A stretch of 61,134 bases of DNA from Ureibacillus xyleni (GCF_900217795.1 NZ_OBMQ01000019.1:1-61134), one strand, 5' to 3'. Positions 45,900-55,385 are shown, counted from the stretch's first letter. Program-made: numbers and translations. Notes: generated by a model not told the origin, from the sequence alone.

Positions 45900-46604
45900 T
45901 TAGCCCTCCTTACTTACCACTGTTAAACGTTCAATACGTTTTTCGTAATTTTTCCCAAGTACAACTCGTTGAACATAAATACTTGGTGTATGAATTTCAT
46001 CAGGATTGAGCTCTCCCACTTCAACGATTTCTTCAACTTCAGCAATTGTGATTTTCCCTGCTGTTGCAGCAATTGGATTGAAATTTCGTGATGTCTTTCG
46101 GAAAACAAGGTTTCCTAATTTATCTGCTTTCCATGCTTTTACGAGGGCAAAATCTCCTACTATCGCTTTTTCAAGTAAGTATTCCTTGCCATCTAGGAAG
46201 CGAGTTTCTTTTCCTTCAGCGATTGGTGTTCCTACCCCAGTTGGCGTATAAAATGCAGGAATCCCAGCCCCTCCTGCCCGAATCCTTTCTGCTAGTGTCC
46301 CCTGTGGCGTTAGTTCCACTTCGATTTCACCATTTAGAAATTGCTGTTCAAAAATTTTATTTTCCCCTACATAGGAGGCGACGATTTTTTTAATTTGTTT
46401 ATTTGCTAATAATAATCCTAGTCCCCAATCATCTACACCACAGTTATTGCTAACTATGTTTAAATTTTTCGTTCCTTTATTTTTTAGTGCTTCAATGCTT
46501 TTTTCAGGGATACCACACAAACCAAAACCACCTACGATTAATGTTGCACCGTCTTGAATATCAGAAATTGCTTCATCAAATGTATCCCACACTTTCCCCT
46601 TCAT
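45900..46604 (-). CDS. scoA: 3-oxoacid CoA-transferase subunit A
   Basis: 234 aa. [22 protein letters not shown] at the start, [14 protein letters not shown] and [22 protein letters not shown], the glycine-rich CoA-binding loop. It is subunit A of the ScoAB transferase with scoB next. AGGGGG before the ATG. Divergent from the transporter gene. Confidence 0.95.
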   Translation of the reverse strand: MKGKVWDTFDEAISDIQDGATLIVGGFGLCGIPEKSIEALKNKGTKNLNIVSNNCGVDDWGLGLLLANKQIKKIVASYVGENKIFEQQFLNGEIEVELTPQGTLAERIRAGGAGIPAFYTPTGVGTPIAEGKETRFLDGKEYLLEKAIVGDFALVKAWKADKLGNLVFRKTSRNFNPIAATAGKITIAEVEEIVEVGELNPDEIHTPSIYVQRVVLGKNYEKRIERLTVVSKEG

Positions 46605-46657
46605 CCAAACAGCCCCCTAAGTATTCTTGTCCTATTAAAATATATGATTAAAAAGTT

Positions 46658-46669
46658 ACTAATATTAGT
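46658..46669. promoter_or_regulatory. Candidate operator palindrome between scoA and the AtoE gene
   Basis: ACTAATATTAGT is a perfect 12-base palindrome. It lies 54 bases before scoA and 119 bases before the transporter, in an AT-rich 150-base stretch where a shared regulator would be expected. Chance palindromes are common in AT-rich DNA, so this is only suggestive. Confidence 0.3.
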
Positions 46670-46787
46670 CATTTTTCGTTATTATTCTTTTTCAATATTC
46701 CCATAATAAAAACTTTGCTCATTACATATTATTCAACTGAAAGCATTTAATTTGCTTTTAAATAAAACGAGAGGAGAGAATGTAACG

Positions 46788-48101
46788 ATGAAATTTTTAA
46801 CGAAAATCTCAAATACTATTATGGAAAAGCTTTTACCAGATCCGTATATTTTCGTTGCAATCTTAACTGTACTAGTTTTATTTTTAGGAGTTGTTTTAAC
46901 AGATTCATCGCCGTTAGACATGGTTGTTTATTGGGGAGATGGCTTTTGGGGATTATTAGCGTTTACTATGCAAATGGTCATTGTTTTAGCTGCAGGACAT
47001 GTACTAGCAAATAGTCCGATATTTAAGAAGTTCCTTTCCACCATTGCTAGTAAAATACAAAAGCCAAGTAGTGCAATAATTATTGTTACATTTGTTTCGC
47101 TCATTGCTTGTTGGATCAACTGGGGATTTGGGTTAGTAATTGGAGCGTTATTTGCAAAAGAAATTGCTCGCCATGTAAAAAAGGTTGATTACCGTTTATT
47201 AATTGCAAGTGCTTATTCTGGGTTTGTTGTTTGGCACGGAGGTTTAGCAGGCTCTATTCCTCTTTCTGTTGCAACAAATGGACATCCTTTTGCTGACATT
47301 ATGGGTGTTGTTCCGACATCTGAAACAATTTTCACACCTTACAATTTATTTATCGCCCTTGTTATTGGATTTACACTGCCTTTCTTTAATCGCTGGATGA
47401 TGCCAAAAGAAGATGATGTTGTTGAAGTTGACCCAGCCTTATTGAAAGAAGAAAAAGTTAGTTTTCCACCTGCTGAAAGAACGTTTGCTTCTTGGTCTGA
47501 AAGAAGTTCATTATTAACGATTTTAATTGGTCTTATTGGTCTTTCATATCTCATTTACCACTTCGCTACGAAAGGTTTTGCCCTTGATTTAAATATCGTT
47601 AATTCAATCTTTATCATACTTGGCATTATTCTCCACGGCTCTCCACAACGATTTTTAGCAGCTGCTCAGGAAGCGATTAAAACAACGAGTGGGATTGTGT
47701 TCCAGTTTCCGTTTTATGCAGGGATTATGGGCATGATGACAGCTTCCGGTTTAGCTATTGTCTTCTCTGAGTGGTTTATAGCTATTTCAAATGATTTTAC
47801 ATTCTATTTATTTACGTTTTATTCTGCTGGTCTCGTAAACTTCTTTGTTCCTTCAGGTGGAGGTCAATGGGCAGTGCAGGCGCCAATTATGTTAGAAGCA
47901 GCAGGGGCAATGGGGGCAGATTATGCTAAAACGGCAATGGCGATCGCATGGGGAGATGCATGGACAAATATGATTCAACCATTCTGGGCATTACCAGCAC
48001 TTGCTATTGCAGGGTTGCGTGCAAAAGATATTATGGGATTTTGTTTATTTGTCCTCATATATACAGGTATTATTATTAGTATTGGCTTCTTATTTTTCTA
48101 A
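46788..48101 (+). CDS. Short-chain fatty acid transporter (AtoE family)
   Basis: About 437 aa, 11 or so hydrophobic helices. Blocks such as MEKLLPDPYIFVAILTV, WINWGFGLVIGALFAKEIARH, VVWHGGLAGSIPLS and FFVPSGGGQWAVQAPIM fit the TIGR00366 family. E. coli AtoE imports short-chain fatty acids such as acetoacetate or butyrate. ATG 46788 with AGGAG 11 bases before. Together with ScoAB it points to uptake and CoA activation of short-chain acids. Confidence 0.9.
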   Translation: MKFLTKISNTIMEKLLPDPYIFVAILTVLVLFLGVVLTDSSPLDMVVYWGDGFWGLLAFTMQMVIVLAAGHVLANSPIFKKFLSTIASKIQKPSSAIIIVTFVSLIACWINWGFGLVIGALFAKEIARHVKKVDYRLLIASAYSGFVVWHGGLAGSIPLSVATNGHPFADIMGVVPTSETIFTPYNLFIALVIGFTLPFFNRWMMPKEDDVVEVDPALLKEEKVSFPPAERTFASWSERSSLLTILIGLIGLSYLIYHFATKGFALDLNIVNSIFIILGIILHGSPQRFLAAAQEAIKTTSGIVFQFPFYAGIMGMMTASGLAIVFSEWFIAISNDFTFYLFTFYSAGLVNFFVPSGGGQWAVQAPIMLEAAGAMGADYAKTAMAIAWGDAWTNMIQPFWALPALAIAGLRAKDIMGFCLFVLIYTGIIISIGFLFF

Positions 48102-48114
48102 AATTAAAATTGAA

Positions 48115-48394
48115 AAAAAGACTTAGTCTGAGGCTAGGGCACTGAAAAAGTCGATTTTAATAAATTTTTATAATAAAAATACGCTCAGATCTTTTAGGAA
48201 GTGGGATTCACGAAGACTCCTACGGGAACAGCTTGAGCTGAAGACCCCGCAGGAGCTTGCGACGAGGAGGCTGAAGCCAAGCCCGTGGAAAGCGAAGTGA
48301 ATCCCACCTTCTATTTAGAAGCAAATAATTACTATAAATTTTTATCGGTATTTAGTTTTTCAGTGGCTTCGTCTGAGGCTAAGTCTTTTTTTAG
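48115..48394. repeat. Large nested palindromic intergenic repeat
   Basis: A 280-base element. Outer arms AAAAAAAGACTTAG (from about 48115) and CTAAGTCTTTTTTT (about 48380-48393) pair, then CACTGAAAAA pairs TTTTTCAGTG. Inside, GAAGTGGGATTCAC pairs with GTGAATCCCACCTTC, with a GC-rich core holding CTCCTACGGG and CCCGCAGGAG. The core resembles intergenic sequences I recall from many Bacillaceae genomes. It fills the gap between two convergent genes and would fold into a strong two-way terminator. Confidence 0.75.
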
Positions 48395-48397
48395 TAA

Positions 48398-48754
48398 TCA
48401 TTTATAGTGGTATGTGCTTTGTCTACGAGTATTTTGGATACTGTTGAACCACTCTTTGTCTTTCTCTTCCTGTGCTAGTGTATGTGTTATAGAATGTGAG
48501 CAATCTCTACATATCTTAGCATTACTAGTTATTCTTCCACAGCGTTCGCATGGTGCACCAAGGTTTGGAAACATCGTTTGTTTTAACTTTCCTGTTTTAA
48601 CCCATTTATGAATCATTTCTTCGGGTACGCCGGTTTTCTCAACTAATTGATCATTATTTAATACTCGATTATTTTTTCTTAATAAGAAGTGATGTAATTC
48701 AGAGAAAATCTCCTCTTCCGTCACGTCAAGTCTCCCATTGATTCGTAAGTTCAT
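48398..48754 (-). CDS. YvyF-like flagellar regulatory-type protein
   Basis: 118 aa. FLLRKNNRVLNNDQLVEKTGV, EEMIHKWVKTGKLK, FPNLGAPCERCGR and KICRDCSHSI resemble YvyF of B. subtilis, a protein encoded in the flgM-flgK region. The N-terminal zinc motif of YvyF is not clear here, but the inner CERC and CRDC make one zinc site. A helix-turn-helix-like part is at 30-60. No flagellar gene is close. GGGGG before the ATG. Function inferred only. Confidence 0.7.
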   Translation of the reverse strand: MNLRINGRLDVTEEEIFSELHHFLLRKNNRVLNNDQLVEKTGVPEEMIHKWVKTGKLKQTMFPNLGAPCERCGRITSNAKICRDCSHSITHTLAQEEKDKEWFNSIQNTRRQSTYHYK

Positions 48755-48779
48755 ATTAAAAATCCCCCTTAATAAATCA

Positions 48780-49475
48780 TTACTCGATTATATCTTCTTT
48801 TAATTCTTCTTCACTTTTTGCTTCATTGGAGTATTTATAATCCTCCCAACGCTTTCGGGCATAGTTTCGATATTTATTCGAAACCTCACGCCCTGCAATA
48901 AGGCGAGAAAATCCTCTTTTCGCTTCTTCAATATCTCCAATTCGAAGGCTTAATTCGGCATTTAAATATTGTAGTCTTTCTTCTCCTTCTTTGTTGGAAG
49001 CAAAAGACTTTGCATATAACTCTCTTGCTGAGCGTAGGTAATGCATTTCTGATTCTTTATCTTCTTTTAGTCGGTATAGCCAAGCGATTTTCATTGCAAA
49101 GTTTGCCATAATTAAATCTTCTTCCATGGACGATCTTGCAACTAAATAAACCAATTTAAAACTTGCAATAGCTTCATCAATTGTTCGCTCTTTACATATG
49201 TCCATTGGTTTTTGTAACTGACTAATGTACATTTCTTTAATTAGTAGCATAAATGGCCCATATGTACGGGTAAGCGATTTATGGTAGGCATAACCGCAAT
49301 TTGGGCAAACTGCTACTTCATATAGCAGTGGATTTAATCCCTCATAAATAGGCATAAAGTCTGTATCTTGTGAGACTACTTTAAAACGGCCCGGACGTAC
49401 TTTGTAAGTGGTAAAGCTCTTTTTACAACAATTACACTCCACTTTGCTTTCGTAATAGTATAAATTAAATGCCAT
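48780..49475 (-). CDS. DUF2225 family protein
   Basis: About 231 aa. CNCCKKSF near the start and CPNCGYAYHKS make a two-CxxC zinc site, followed by helical repeats (YLVARSSMEEDLIMANFAMKIAWLYRLKEDKES) of TPR-like nature and a Glu-rich tail. It matches DUF2225. ATG 49475 has AGGAGG before it; the frame opens to 49514 with no site. Followed closely by the YvyF-like gene. Role unknown. Confidence 0.82.
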   Translation of the reverse strand: MAFNLYYYESKVECNCCKKSFTTYKVRPGRFKVVSQDTDFMPIYEGLNPLLYEVAVCPNCGYAYHKSLTRTYGPFMLLIKEMYISQLQKPMDICKERTIDEAIASFKLVYLVARSSMEEDLIMANFAMKIAWLYRLKEDKESEMHYLRSARELYAKSFASNKEGEERLQYLNAELSLRIGDIEEAKRGFSRLIAGREVSNKYRNYARKRWEDYKYSNEAKSEEELKEDIIE

Positions 49476-49514
49476 TCTAAACACCTCCTCACTATGAACG
49501 TACAGCTCCTTCAT

Positions 49515-50060
49515 TAGAAGACTCCGTTCATAATTAAAGCCCTAAAAGTTGTTATTTTCTTATTGATAATTGAACAGGTTACTTTTATTAATGGCTCACT
49601 GCTTTTTAGTTTGAATATTAATAGTTTTATTATTTAGTAAATTACTGATATTATTTATCATATACTCATTACTAAGTACCTATTACCATTACCCTATTAT
49701 AAAAAATTTTTACAAAGAATAAAAGTCCGCGCATTGATTCATTTTATGCAATCTTCAAAGCTATAAAACACGGTAATGTCGGCATTTTCTAGACTCAACA
49801 ATAAGAAATTGCAATTTTAAGTATACTTTTTTGATGAAAAAAATTTTTTTCTTAACCTAAACCACAATTACTACTCAGTGTTAATACTTTTAGATTAATT
49901 GTTACACATTGAAGGCAACTTATTTACTAATCGCTATTTTAACATGATTAAAAGAAAAAAAGGTTAAATCTACCTAAAGTTTAGAAAAATTATAAGTCGA
50001 ATTAAGGGGGTACGAATAGAGTGCATGGGTGCAAAGTAGTTACTATCACTCCCATAAAAA
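49515..50060. other. Long AT-rich intergenic stretch
   Basis: Nearly 550 bases, over 70% A/T by eye, without a convincing frame on either strand and without a known RNA. It contains several short A and T runs and palindromic pieces, for example a long A-tract and T-tract near 49846-49850. A tiny GTG frame after AAGGGGG near 50010 is too short to support. I see nothing certain in it. Confidence 0.6.
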
Positions 50061-50100
50061 CAAAAATGCTATAAAAGCTTGTGTAAACTCTTATAGCATT
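50061..50100 (-). terminator. Terminator after the SLH hydrolase gene
   Basis: AATGCTATAA (50066-50075) pairs TTATAGCATT (50091-50100), with an A-tract giving TTTTTG on the minus strand. Confidence 0.85.
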
Positions 50101-50114
50101 CCATTATTATTATA

Positions 50115-52010
50115 TTACTTGTCCATTAAATTTGCTTCATGAATTCGGTAAAGGACTGTTACAAATTGTGCTCTAGTAATTGATTGTGTTAACGATTCAT
50201 TGCCTGTTACATTTAACCCGTCTAAAATTTTGTTATCAAACAACCATTTTACGGATTCTTCCACAGTCATATCTTTGTTTGTAATGCTTTTTGAAATTAA
50301 AACCGCAGCTTCTTGAAGAGAAAGTTCGGCAAATGCACTTTCTTTCACAGGCAATCCTTTTTCTTTCGCAAGTGCATAAATATTTTTAATTGATTCATCC
50401 TTCAATGCTTCACCTAATGTGTAACGGAAGAATACCGTTAAGTATTGACTTTCATTTAAAGCATTATTTGGTTTTAGTAGATTTTCATTTTGATATCCTT
50501 TAATAATGCCTTCTTGAATCGCCCAAGTGAACGCTTGTGACCAATATTGGTTATCTTCATAATCTTTATATTGTGGTAAACCTACTTCTGGCTTCTCTTC
50601 AGGTTGTTCTTCAACAGCACCTGTTTTTACCCATTGGCCAATATCTGATATTAACTGTTCAGAAACATTTGCTGGAGCCATATAGTCTGCTGTAGATCCT
50701 GTTGCGTTTGGATTATCAGCAAGAAAATGGTGCATATTTGGATATAATTTATATGAAACGTTATCTCTTTCTTTCAGAGCGTCTTTCCATAACTCTAAGT
50801 GTGATGCAGGTACTTGGAAATCCTTACCACCTTGTACTACGAATAAAGGTACACTTTGTTTTTTGGAAACTTCAGGAGCTTCAATATCACGTAAATTATA
50901 CCACCAATCAGTAAGACCCAATTGGAAATCAGTTGGTGATGGTGGGTTTTCTAAAGTATATTTTGGATCGTTAATTATTCCAATTTGTTCTTTCCAAAAG
51001 GCAACGGATGTTTCCAATGCTTCAATTTGTTCTTTAGGTGCATTCGCTTTTTTTGCTTTTTCTAAAGATTGTTCATTTTGCCACAGTAATAGATCTTGGA
51101 ATTTGCCTGCTGGTCCAGCAACAACGATTCCACCTTTAATGTCCTTATTTTTATCATTTTCTAAGATTAATGGAAGTGCAAATCCACCTTGGCTATGTCC
51201 TAAAACATAAATATTTTTCGCATCAACTTCCGACATACTTTTTAAAGTGTCAACTGCATAATTTGCATCAAGTACTGACTCGTCTTGGATTGTAAATTTT
51301 GGGTTAGTACCTGTTTTAAATGGGTATACCTTTGTTCTTTTTTCGTATCTTAAAACAGCTATTCCATCATTTGCTAGTCCAACTGCTATGTCCCTAAATG
51401 GCTTATTTCCAAAGAAAGTCGAATCCATATCGTGAGGGCCAGAACCTTGAACTAGTACTACTACTGGAAATGGACCTTCACCTTTTGGTAGCGTTAAGAC
51501 ACCTGGTAACGGAAATTCCTTACTTCCAACAACAACTTCTTTTTCTGTATAATTTTCTGGATGATCATAACTTGGAGCTGAGTATGGATATGTAGGATAA
51601 CCTATTGAAAAGTCATCAATTTTTCCATTTTTATCAAAGTTGAAATATAGTTCATAAGGGCTTACTTCACCAGTAATTGAAAAAGTGACTCTCGTATGAA
51701 CTGAATTTTTTTTCACATCTTTAAGAGTAATTGACTTTGTTTTTCCAAAGTTCGCCGCATAACTATCATAAGTAGCTGCAATCATTTCCTTTGTTGCAGC
51801 AGCTTGAAGCTTTTCATTTAATAGTTTGTATGCATCTTCCCATTTACTTTCTGATGCAAGTTTAATAAATTCATTTGCCTTTGTTTCTAACTCAGCATTT
51901 GCATTATTTTCTTGAGCAAATGTTGGCGCTTGTATCGATATGCTTCCTGCAACCCCGACCACACCTACTGCACTAGCTAAAAATAACTTTTTATAAAACT
52001 TCTTCTTCAT
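50115..52010 (-). CDS. Secreted alpha/beta-hydrolase with DUF3887-like and SLH domains
   Basis: About 631 aa. A signal peptide ends near PTFAQE. Residues of about 35-140 look like DUF3887, an N-terminal accessory domain found before such hydrolases. The alpha/beta-hydrolase part has LVQGSGPHDMD, the nucleophile GHSQGG near residue 270, an Asp near VQGGKDFQVP and the His in NMHHFLAD. Two S-layer homology units occupy about 473-631 (WAIQEGIIKGYQ, ITRAQFVTVLYRI), which anchor to cell-wall polymers. ATG 52010 is preferred since the GGGGG box touches the first ATG. Predicted as a surface esterase; substrate unknown. Confidence 0.88.
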   Translation of the reverse strand: MKKKFYKKLFLASAVGVVGVAGSISIQAPTFAQENNANAELETKANEFIKLASESKWEDAYKLLNEKLQAAATKEMIAATYDSYAANFGKTKSITLKDVKKNSVHTRVTFSITGEVSPYELYFNFDKNGKIDDFSIGYPTYPYSAPSYDHPENYTEKEVVVGSKEFPLPGVLTLPKGEGPFPVVVLVQGSGPHDMDSTFFGNKPFRDIAVGLANDGIAVLRYEKRTKVYPFKTGTNPKFTIQDESVLDANYAVDTLKSMSEVDAKNIYVLGHSQGGFALPLILENDKNKDIKGGIVVAGPAGKFQDLLLWQNEQSLEKAKKANAPKEQIEALETSVAFWKEQIGIINDPKYTLENPPSPTDFQLGLTDWWYNLRDIEAPEVSKKQSVPLFVVQGGKDFQVPASHLELWKDALKERDNVSYKLYPNMHHFLADNPNATGSTADYMAPANVSEQLISDIGQWVKTGAVEEQPEEKPEVGLPQYKDYEDNQYWSQAFTWAIQEGIIKGYQNENLLKPNNALNESQYLTVFFRYTLGEALKDESIKNIYALAKEKGLPVKESAFAELSLQEAAVLISKSITNKDMTVEESVKWLFDNKILDGLNVTGNESLTQSITRAQFVTVLYRIHEANLMDK

Positions 52011-52113
52011 GTACATCCCCCTCTATTGGTCCCATTGTTCTATTATTTAATGATATAACAGGTCTAAAATAATTGGTATAATTTTCTTTAGTATTATATT
52101 ATTTCCAACATAT

Positions 52114-52153
52114 AAAAAGAGGATACTTGTTCTTACTAGAACAAATACCCTCT
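52114..52153 (-). terminator. Terminator of serS
   Basis: A long perfect-looking stem, AGAGGATACTTGTTCT (52118-52133) with AGAACAAATACCCTCT (52138-52153), one G-U pair, followed on the minus strand by TTTTTATA. Confidence 0.9.
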
Positions 52154-52163
52154 AATCATTTTA

Positions 52164-53447
52164 TTATTTTACTGGTGCAATTACTTCTTTGCCACCCATA
52201 TATGGTCTTAATACTTCAGGAATTAAAACGGATCCATCTTCTTGTTGGAAATTTTCTAAGAGTGCAGCAACTGTACGGCCGATTGCTAAGCCTGAACCAT
52301 TTAATGTGTGTACGTATTCTGGTTTTGCCCCTTGTTCACGACGGAAACGGATATTTGCACGACGCGCTTGGAAATCTTCAAAGTTTGAACATGAAGAAAT
52401 TTCACGATACATGTTTTGAGTTGGCATCCATACTTCTAGGTCATATTTTTTCGCAGCAGTGAATCCAAGATCTGCTGTACACATTAATAATTTACGATAT
52501 GGTAAGCCTAATAATTGCAATACTTTCTCAGCATGGCCAGTTAGTTTTTCTAATTCATCGTAAGAATCTTCTGGTTTAACAAAGCGAACTAGCTCCACTT
52601 TGTTAAATTGGTGTTGGCGAATAAGACCGCGCGTATCACGACCAGCTGAGCCCGCCTCAGAACGGAAACAAGCACTATACGCTGCAAAGCCTTTTGGTAA
52701 AATATCACCATCAATAATTTCATCACGGAAGAAGTTTGTTACAGGTACTTCTGCAGTTGGAATCATAAAGTAATCTGTATCTGCTAACTTAAATACATCT
52801 TCTTCAAACTTTGGTAATTGACCTGTACCTGTTAAGCTATCACGATTTACGATAACAGGTGGTAGCATTTCTTCATAACCATGTTCTTCAGCATGTAAAT
52901 CCATCATAAAGCTCATTAAAGCACGCTCAAGTCGAGCACCTAATCCACGATAAAATATAAAACGGCTTCCTGTAACTTTAGCAGCACGCTCAAAATCTAC
53001 AATTTGCAAATCTGTTGCTAGATCCCAATGTGGCTTTGCTTCGAAATTAAAAGTTGGAAGCTCCCCCCACTGCATTACTTCAACATTATCATCTTCTGTT
53101 GTACCCACCGGAACAGACTCATGAGGAATGTTTGGCAGGCGCATCATCATATATTCAAATTTTTCTTCTACTTCACGAAGTTGTGTATCAAGTTCTTTAA
53201 TTTCATCCCCAACTTGGCGCATACGTGCAATCACTTCATCAGCGTTTTCTTTATTACGTTTCATAATTGAAATTTGCTCAGATACTTTATTACGCTCTGC
53301 TTTTAACACTTCTGTTTTCGCAATTAATTCACGGCGTTTTGCGTCCAACTCTTCAAACTCATCTAAATTCCCTAAATCCTCATTACGAGTAAGTAGAATC
53401 CTTTTCACTTCATCAAAATTATCTCTAACACGTTTAATATCTAACAC
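52164..53447 (-). CDS. serS: Seryl-tRNA synthetase
   Basis: 427 aa. The N-terminal coiled-coil arm (about 27-100, [22 protein letters not shown]) contacts tRNA-Ser. Class-II motif 2 is [23 protein letters not shown] and motif 3 is [18 protein letters not shown]. Charges tRNA-Ser. GTG start with AAGGAGGAACTACC before it. It is under a T-box, see the leader upstream. Confidence 0.97.
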   Translation of the reverse strand: MLDIKRVRDNFDEVKRILLTRNEDLGNLDEFEELDAKRRELIAKTEVLKAERNKVSEQISIMKRNKENADEVIARMRQVGDEIKELDTQLREVEEKFEYMMMRLPNIPHESVPVGTTEDDNVEVMQWGELPTFNFEAKPHWDLATDLQIVDFERAAKVTGSRFIFYRGLGARLERALMSFMMDLHAEEHGYEEMLPPVIVNRDSLTGTGQLPKFEEDVFKLADTDYFMIPTAEVPVTNFFRDEIIDGDILPKGFAAYSACFRSEAGSAGRDTRGLIRQHQFNKVELVRFVKPEDSYDELEKLTGHAEKVLQLLGLPYRKLLMCTADLGFTAAKKYDLEVWMPTQNMYREISSCSNFEDFQARRANIRFRREQGAKPEYVHTLNGSGLAIGRTVAALLENFQQEDGSVLIPEVLRPYMGGKEVIAPVK

Positions 53448-53533
53448 GGTAGTTCCTCCTTAATTTAATAATCGATAATAAAAAGTAATTCACTTATTAT
53501 TCCTTCACTTTATCCCGCTAAAGGGTTAAAACA

Positions 53534-53785
53534 TAAAAAAGCCCTCAATCCCATAAAGGGACGAGAGCTACCCGCGTTGCCACCCTAATTGATTAGAAAT
53601 GATCTAATCCACTTATCAAATAACGGCTTTTCAACCGGCCAATGCCTACTACGAATTCAACTTGGCTACTCAAGGACGGATTCACAAGTGCCTTTATCAG
53701 CTTCCACCAACCGCCGACTCTCTTAAAAAAGCGTGCTTGCTACTACTTCCTATCATCGATTTTAACTATTGTGAAATTTAACTTT
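53534..53785 (-). promoter_or_regulatory. T-box leader of serS (serine specifier)
   Basis: Minus-strand leader of about 250 bases. The T-box sequence GGGTGGCAACGCGGG lies at 53571-53585, and the terminator stem with GCTCTCGTCCC/GGGATTGAGGGC ends in TTTTTT (53535-53569). The AG-rich bulge AGAGAGTCGGCGG lies at about 53713-53726. The likely specifier is UCC (plus GGA, 53678-53680), a serine codon followed by G. Uncharged tRNA-Ser would stabilise the antiterminator. A TATAGT near 53790-53810 may be the promoter's -10; its -35 is unclear. Confidence 0.9.
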
Positions 53786-53903
53786 AGCGTACTATATGCC
53801 ATTTAAATTTGCAAGTGTTTAGAAAAGTGGATGATGTACACTTAAATACATGCACTCTACTGGAATACACCTTTTTACTTTATACAATATGCATCACTTT
53901 TAG

Positions 53904-53949
53904 TATAATAATAATTGACCTTATAATTTCTACATATATCTTATAAATT
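53904..53949 (+). promoter_or_regulatory. Promoter region and candidate MocR operator
   Basis: TATAAT (53904-53909), TTGACC (53915-53920) and two copies of CTTATAA(T/A)TT at 53920-53929 and 53940-53949, exactly 20 bases apart. TTGACC and TATCTT 16 bases on form one possible promoter. GACC and GGTC (53917-53920, 53955-53958) also pair as an inverted repeat. MocR regulators are known to bind direct repeats two helical turns apart. Confidence 0.45.
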
Positions 53950-53975
53950 AACATGGTCAGTTAGGAGTGACATTA

Positions 53976-55385
53976 ATGGACATGCTCATTTTTGAACTTG
54001 AGAAAGATAGTCCGAAACCATTATACGAACAGCTTTATATTGGAATGAAAAATGCCATTATACATAAACAAATTGAAGTTGGAACAAAACTACCTTCCAA
54101 AAGAAAATTAGCTGAGTTTTTAAATATAAGTCAAACAACAATTGAAATCGCATATGGCCAATTACTTTCGGAAGGATTTATCGTCTCTAAACCTCGCGTT
54201 GGTTATTTTGTAGAGGAAATCGATGAACTGCCCTATGTTGAAAAAGACCAAATTGATGTGCCAATTGAATTAGATCATGGAAAATCCTATGAGCATAATT
54301 TTCATCCAGGTAAAATTGATCCTTCATTTCCATTTGCCACATGGAGGAAATATGCAAAAGAAATATTTGATAGTAGTTCAAGAGAGCTTCTACAAATTGG
54401 TGAGCCACAAGGGGAATATGTTTTACGTTCAGAAATTGCCAAGTATTTATACCAATCAAGAGGTATCGTATGTAAACCAGAACAAATTGTGATTGGTTCT
54501 GGGACGGAGCAATTATTACCAATGATTTTACGCTTAATTGAACATGATTCAAAATTTGCGTTAGAGAACCCTGGCTATTCTGCGATTCCCCGTATTCATT
54601 TAAAAAATAAAGCAATCCCAATCTCTGTAGATGACGATGGGCTTGTAGTAGATGAACTTGAGGAAACAGATGCAAATATTGTGTATATTACCCCTTCCCA
54701 CCAGTTCCCTACAGGAGCAGTACTTTCTGCTGCAAGGAGGACGCAATTATTAAAGTGGGCATCTAAAGATACTAATCGTTATATTATTGAAGATGATTAT
54801 GATAGCGAATTTCGTTATATTGGTAAACCAATTCCTGCTCTTCAAGGATTAGATCGAAATAATAAAGTCATTTATATGAGTACTTTCACGAAATCACTTA
54901 TGCCTTCATTGCGTGTTGCTTATATCGTGCTTCCGAACACTCTTTTGCAAAAATATAAGGAAACGTTTAGTTATTATTCTTCAACTGTTCCAAGATTTGA
55001 TCAGCACATTTTAGCTAACTTTATGAAAGATGGGCATTTTGCTAAACATCTAAACCGTATGCGGAAAATTTACCGAAAAAAACATGATAAATTAATTTAT
55101 ACAATCTCTACTTTTTATCCTAATGTGACCATTAAAGGTGACCACGCTGGAATGCATATTTTAATTTCAGTTCCTTTAAACGAAACAGAAAGTGAATTAA
55201 AGCAAAAAGCAAGTAATGCGAAAATTGCCGTATATCCTGTATCAGAATATCAAATAAAGCCCTTAAACTATCGCCAGCCGACATTTTTATTAGGATTTGG
55301 AGGCATACCATTTGAAAAAATCGACAAAGCTTTGCATCTATTAATGACATGTTGGGGAATTAAAAAAACTAGTGAGGAGAATTGA
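53976..55385 (+). CDS. MocR/GntR-family transcriptional regulator with aminotransferase domain
   Basis: 469 aa. N-terminal winged helix (LYEQLYIGMKNAIIHKQIEVG, LPSKRKLAEFLNISQTTIEIAY), then a fold-type I aminotransferase domain (about 100-469) with SPSHQFPTGAVLSAA-like TPSHQFPTG, EDDYDSEFR and the PLP lysine in STFTKSLMPSLRVAYI. This is the MocR/PdxR plan. ATG 53976 has TTAGGAG 8 bases before. In B. subtilis this place holds pdxS-pdxT; here the regulator stands without them. A role in vitamin B6 or amino-acid control is possible. Confidence 0.9.
   Translation: MDMLIFELEKDSPKPLYEQLYIGMKNAIIHKQIEVGTKLPSKRKLAEFLNISQTTIEIAYGQLLSEGFIVSKPRVGYFVEEIDELPYVEKDQIDVPIELDHGKSYEHNFHPGKIDPSFPFATWRKYAKEIFDSSSRELLQIGEPQGEYVLRSEIAKYLYQSRGIVCKPEQIVIGSGTEQLLPMILRLIEHDSKFALENPGYSAIPRIHLKNKAIPISVDDDGLVVDELEETDANIVYITPSHQFPTGAVLSAARRTQLLKWASKDTNRYIIEDDYDSEFRYIGKPIPALQGLDRNNKVIYMSTFTKSLMPSLRVAYIVLPNTLLQKYKETFSYYSSTVPRFDQHILANFMKDGHFAKHLNRMRKIYRKKHDKLIYTISTFYPNVTIKGDHAGMHILISVPLNETESELKQKASNAKIAVYPVSEYQIKPLNYRQPTFLLGFGGIPFEKIDKALHLLMTCWGIKKTSEEN

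Noticed and set aside
50020..50075. Tiny GTG frame after AAGGGGG
   Set aside because: Only about 17 codons and it runs into the terminator; no support.
54187..54675. 162-codon minus frame
   Set aside because: Antisense shadow of the MocR gene; no start signal.
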